From assembly GCA_002477565.1 (NCBI GenBank), contig DLQL01000102.1, forward strand, positions 23,146 to 45,194: a stretch of DNA of 22,049 nucleotides. Direction: 5' to 3'. The stretch comes from Flavobacteriaceae bacterium UBA7433. GTDB lineage: Bacteria; Bacteroidota; Bacteroidia; Flavobacteriales; Flavobacteriaceae. This document shows positions 19,863 to 22,049 of this stretch, piece after piece; within the stretch, counting starts at the first letter, position 1, and the number at the start of each line of letters is the position of its first letter. Under the pieces are notes generated by a model, which was given only the letters and a program-made list of their open reading frames with translations, was not told the DNA's origin and ran no database searches. Position numbers and translations under genes: made by a program.

Positions 19863-22049
19863 TTAATTTTTGGTCAACATTCGTTTGATTTCGTTCAGTT
19901 TCATCAACGCTTCAATAGGTGTCAAGGCATCGATGTTGGTGCTGAGAATTTCTTCTTTGATGCCTTCCAACAAAGGGTCGTCCATTTGGAAAAAACTGAG
20001 TTGCAGGTCTTCCTCTTGGGCTGCGTTTTTCAATTTCTCTCGAACCTCCTCTTGGGAGTGGTTTTTTTCGAGTTGTTTGAGCATTTTACTCGCTCGGTGA
20101 ATGACCTGAGTTGGCATTCCTGCAAGTTTGGCGACGTGAATTCCAAAACTGTGTTCGCTGCCTCCTGGAACCAGTTTCCTCAGAAAAATCACTTTGTCTT
20201 TGAGTTCTTTGACCGACACGTTGAAATTTTTGACGCGTTCAAAAGTATGGGTCATGTCGTTCAACTCATGGTAGTGTGTGGCAAACAAGGTTTTGGCCTT
20301 GCTCGGGTGTTCGTGTATGTATTCTGCAATGGCCCAGGCGATGGAAATGCCATCGTAGGTACTCGTTCCTCGTCCAATCTCGTCCAAAAGAATCAAGCTG
20401 CGTTTGGAGACATTGTTCAGAATGCTCGCTGTTTCGTTCATTTCGACCATAAAAGTCGATTCTCCCATGGAAATGTTGTCGCTGGCACCCACACGGGTAA
20501 AAATTTTATCGACCACGCCAATCTTTGCGTGTTGGGCAGGCACGTAGCAGCCCATTTGCGCGAGCAAAACAATGAGTGCTGTTTGGCGAAGAAGGGCCGA
20601 TTTTCCGGACATGTTGGGCCCCGTAATCATGATGATTTGTTGGCTATTGCGGTTCAATACCACATCGTTGGCCACGTACTCTTCTCCGATGGGAAGTTGC
20701 TTTTCGATGACCGGGTGCCGTCCGTTTTTGATTTCAAGATCGAAGCCTTCGTCGAGAACGGGTCGGACATAACTTTGTTCGATGGCTGTTTTGGCAAAAG
20801 AACACAGGCAGTCCAATTGCCCAATTTTTTGAGCGTTGGTTTGCATCGCTTTGATGTGCCCGCTCAAGGTTTGGATGAGTTTGCCGTAAAGCTCTTGCTC
20901 CAGTTGGCTTATTTTTTCTTCGGCGCCTAAAATTTTACTTTCGTAGGTTTTGAGTTCTTCGGTGATGTAGCGTTCGGCATTGACCAGGGTCTGTTTTCGA
21001 ATCCACTCCTCGGGAACCTTGTCTTTGTGTGTGTTTCGCACTTCGATATAGTAGCCAAATACGTTGTTGAATGCGATTTTCAGGGAGCTGATGCCGGTGC
21101 GTTCGGTCTCTCTTTGCAAGAGCGCTTCCAGGTATTCCTTTCCAGAACTCGAAATGCTGCGCAATTCGTCCAATTCTTTGGAGACACCTGCTGCAATGCT
21201 ATTGCCTTTGTTGAGGTGGACAGGGGCGTCTTCAAATAGCGTGTTTTCGACAGCAGTGCGAACTGCTGTACAGCTTTGCAATTGGGATCCAAGATTTTTC
21301 AAGCTGGGGTTGTCGCTGTTTTCGGCCAGTTCTTTGATGGGCAAAATGGCTTTCAAAGAGTTTTTGAGTACGACCACTTCACGGGGGTGAATTTTGCCCG
21401 TAGATACTTTGGATACCAAGCGTTCGATGTCGCTGATTTGTTGGATTTGGTAAGTAGCCAATTCCAAAAAATCGGGGGTATCAATCAAGTATTTGACGAC
21501 TTCTTGTCGTTTTTGAATTTCAGACAAGTCTTTTAGAGGTAGTGCCAGCCACCGGCGCAACAAGCGGCCACCCATAGGGGAGATGGTTTGGTCGATTACG
21601 CTTAGCAGCGATACGGCATTTGCTTCAGCCGAACCGTAGAGTTCCAAGTTTCGAATCGTAAAGCGGTCCATCCAAACATAGGCCTCTTCAGGGATGCGTT
21701 GGAGCGCCGTCAGGTGTTCCAACTGTTTGTGGCGTGTTTCGGAGAGGTAGTACAAAATGGCGCCCGCAGCGATGATTCCTTCATTGAGGTCCTCTACCCC
21801 AAAACCTTTTAAGGAATTGACCTTGAAATGGTCGGTGAGGTTTTCCATTCCATACTCCTTCTGAAAGACCCAATCTTCGAGGTAAAAGGTGTGAAAATGA
21901 GTTCCAAAGACTTCGGCAAAGGTCGTTCGGTGTTGCTTTTGAAGCAGCACTTCACTGGGTTGAAAATTTTGCAACAGCTTGTCGATGTAGGCTGCAGAAC
22001 CTTGGGCGGTCAAAAATTCTCCTGTAGAGATGTCCAAAAAGGAAATCCC
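19863..22049 (-). CDS. mutS: DNA mismatch repair protein MutS (N-terminus beyond the window)
   Basis: About 728 residues are visible; the frame is open to the right edge (GISFLDISTGEF...), so roughly the first 140 residues, including the mismatch-reading Phe-x-Glu domain, lie outside. The visible part holds the connector, core and clamp domains (EVRNTHKDKVPEEW, VNAERYITEEL), the Walker A loop GPNMSGKSALLRQTA, ASDNISMGESTFMVEM, the Walker B LILLDEIGRGTSTYDG, and ATHYHEL. The end (PIEALMKLNEIKRMLTKN) is the usual MutS C-terminus. It binds mismatches and recruits MutL using ATP. trmH-like follows after 11 bases. Confidence 0.97.
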   Translation of the reverse strand, partial: GISFLDISTGEFLTAQGSAAYIDKLLQNFQPSEVLLQKQHRTTFAEVFGTHFHTFYLEDWVFQKEYGMENLTDHFKVNSLKGFGVEDLNEGIIAAGAILYYLSETRHKQLEHLTALQRIPEEAYVWMDRFTIRNLELYGSAEANAVSLLSVIDQTISPMGGRLLRRWLALPLKDLSEIQKRQEVVKYLIDTPDFLELATYQIQQISDIERLVSKVSTGKIHPREVVVLKNSLKAILPIKELAENSDNPSLKNLGSQLQSCTAVRTAVENTLFEDAPVHLNKGNSIAAGVSKELDELRSISSSGKEYLEALLQRETERTGISSLKIAFNNVFGYYIEVRNTHKDKVPEEWIRKQTLVNAERYITEELKTYESKILGAEEKISQLEQELYGKLIQTLSGHIKAMQTNAQKIGQLDCLCSFAKTAIEQSYVRPVLDEGFDLEIKNGRHPVIEKQLPIGEEYVANDVVLNRNSQQIIMITGPNMSGKSALLRQTALIVLLAQMGCYVPAQHAKIGVVDKIFTRVGASDNISMGESTFMVEMNETASILNNVSKRSLILLDEIGRGTSTYDGISIAWAIAEYIHEHPSKAKTLFATHYHELNDMTHTFERVKNFNVSVKELKDKVIFLRKLVPGGSEHSFGIHVAKLAGMPTQVIHRASKMLKQLEKNHSQEEVREKLKNAAQEEDLQLSFFQMDDPLLEGIKEEILSTNIDALTPIEALMKLNEIKRMLTKN

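Noticed and set aside
19986..20930. A 314-codon open frame on the plus strand
   Set aside because: It lies wholly antisense to the conserved ATPase half of mutS and has no recognisable motif; it is a shadow of that gene.
1..22049. CRISPR array, insertion sequence, prophage or tRNA/rRNA gene
   Set aside because: No regularly spaced repeats, transposase or integrase motifs, attachment-like repeats or cloverleaf-like segments were seen.

Overview
The window reads as chromosome of a member of the Bacteroidota, most likely class Flavobacteriia. The signs are a TonB-dependent receptor paired with a DUF5689/lamin-tail lipoprotein, a DUF2480 gene beside sufE and a DUF59 gene, a long (631-residue) PurF-like protein, a DUF6428 gene in an ars operon, and recurrent TAnnTTTG -7 promoter boxes. 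About twenty genes are packed densely. No gap exceeds 300 bases; the largest is about 225 bases (13326-13551). I saw no tRNA, rRNA, insertion sequence, prophage or CRISPR array.

Left part (5-6929): an outer-membrane and exported-enzyme locus. A secreted endonuclease/exonuclease/phosphatase (EEP) protein on the minus strand is divergent from a TonB-dependent receptor and a large lipoprotein (two DUF5689-like repeats plus a lamin-tail domain) on the plus strand. A second EEP paralog without a signal peptide converges on the lipoprotein gene. Lamin-tail, OB-like and EEP modules are what ExeM/NucH extracellular nucleases carry in one chain. Here they look split over neighbouring genes and linked to a TonB transporter, which suggests uptake of nucleic acid or organophosphate. 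This is the most interesting candidate system in the window.

Middle (7061-12701): hflX on the plus strand; a minus-strand iron-sulfur group sufE - DUF59 (SufT-like) - DUF2480; then a PfkB sugar or nucleoside kinase followed by the PurF-like amidotransferase, closed by a strong bidirectional terminator shared with sodA.

Right part (12717-22049): sodA (Mn type); a compact arsR - DUF6428 - arsC operon with no efflux pump and two proteins ending in Cys-Cys; panB followed by a D-2-hydroxyacid dehydrogenase; a divergent class I O-methyltransferase; tatA; an unrecognised small protein with a palindrome-rich leader; a secreted DNA/RNA non-specific endonuclease; a SpoU-type RNA methyltransferase; and mutS, which runs off the right edge.

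Many genes have a clear TAnnTTTG -7 element a short distance before the start codon but no convincing -33 TTG. Start codons were set from family N-termini, signal peptides and these boxes, so several are inferences.
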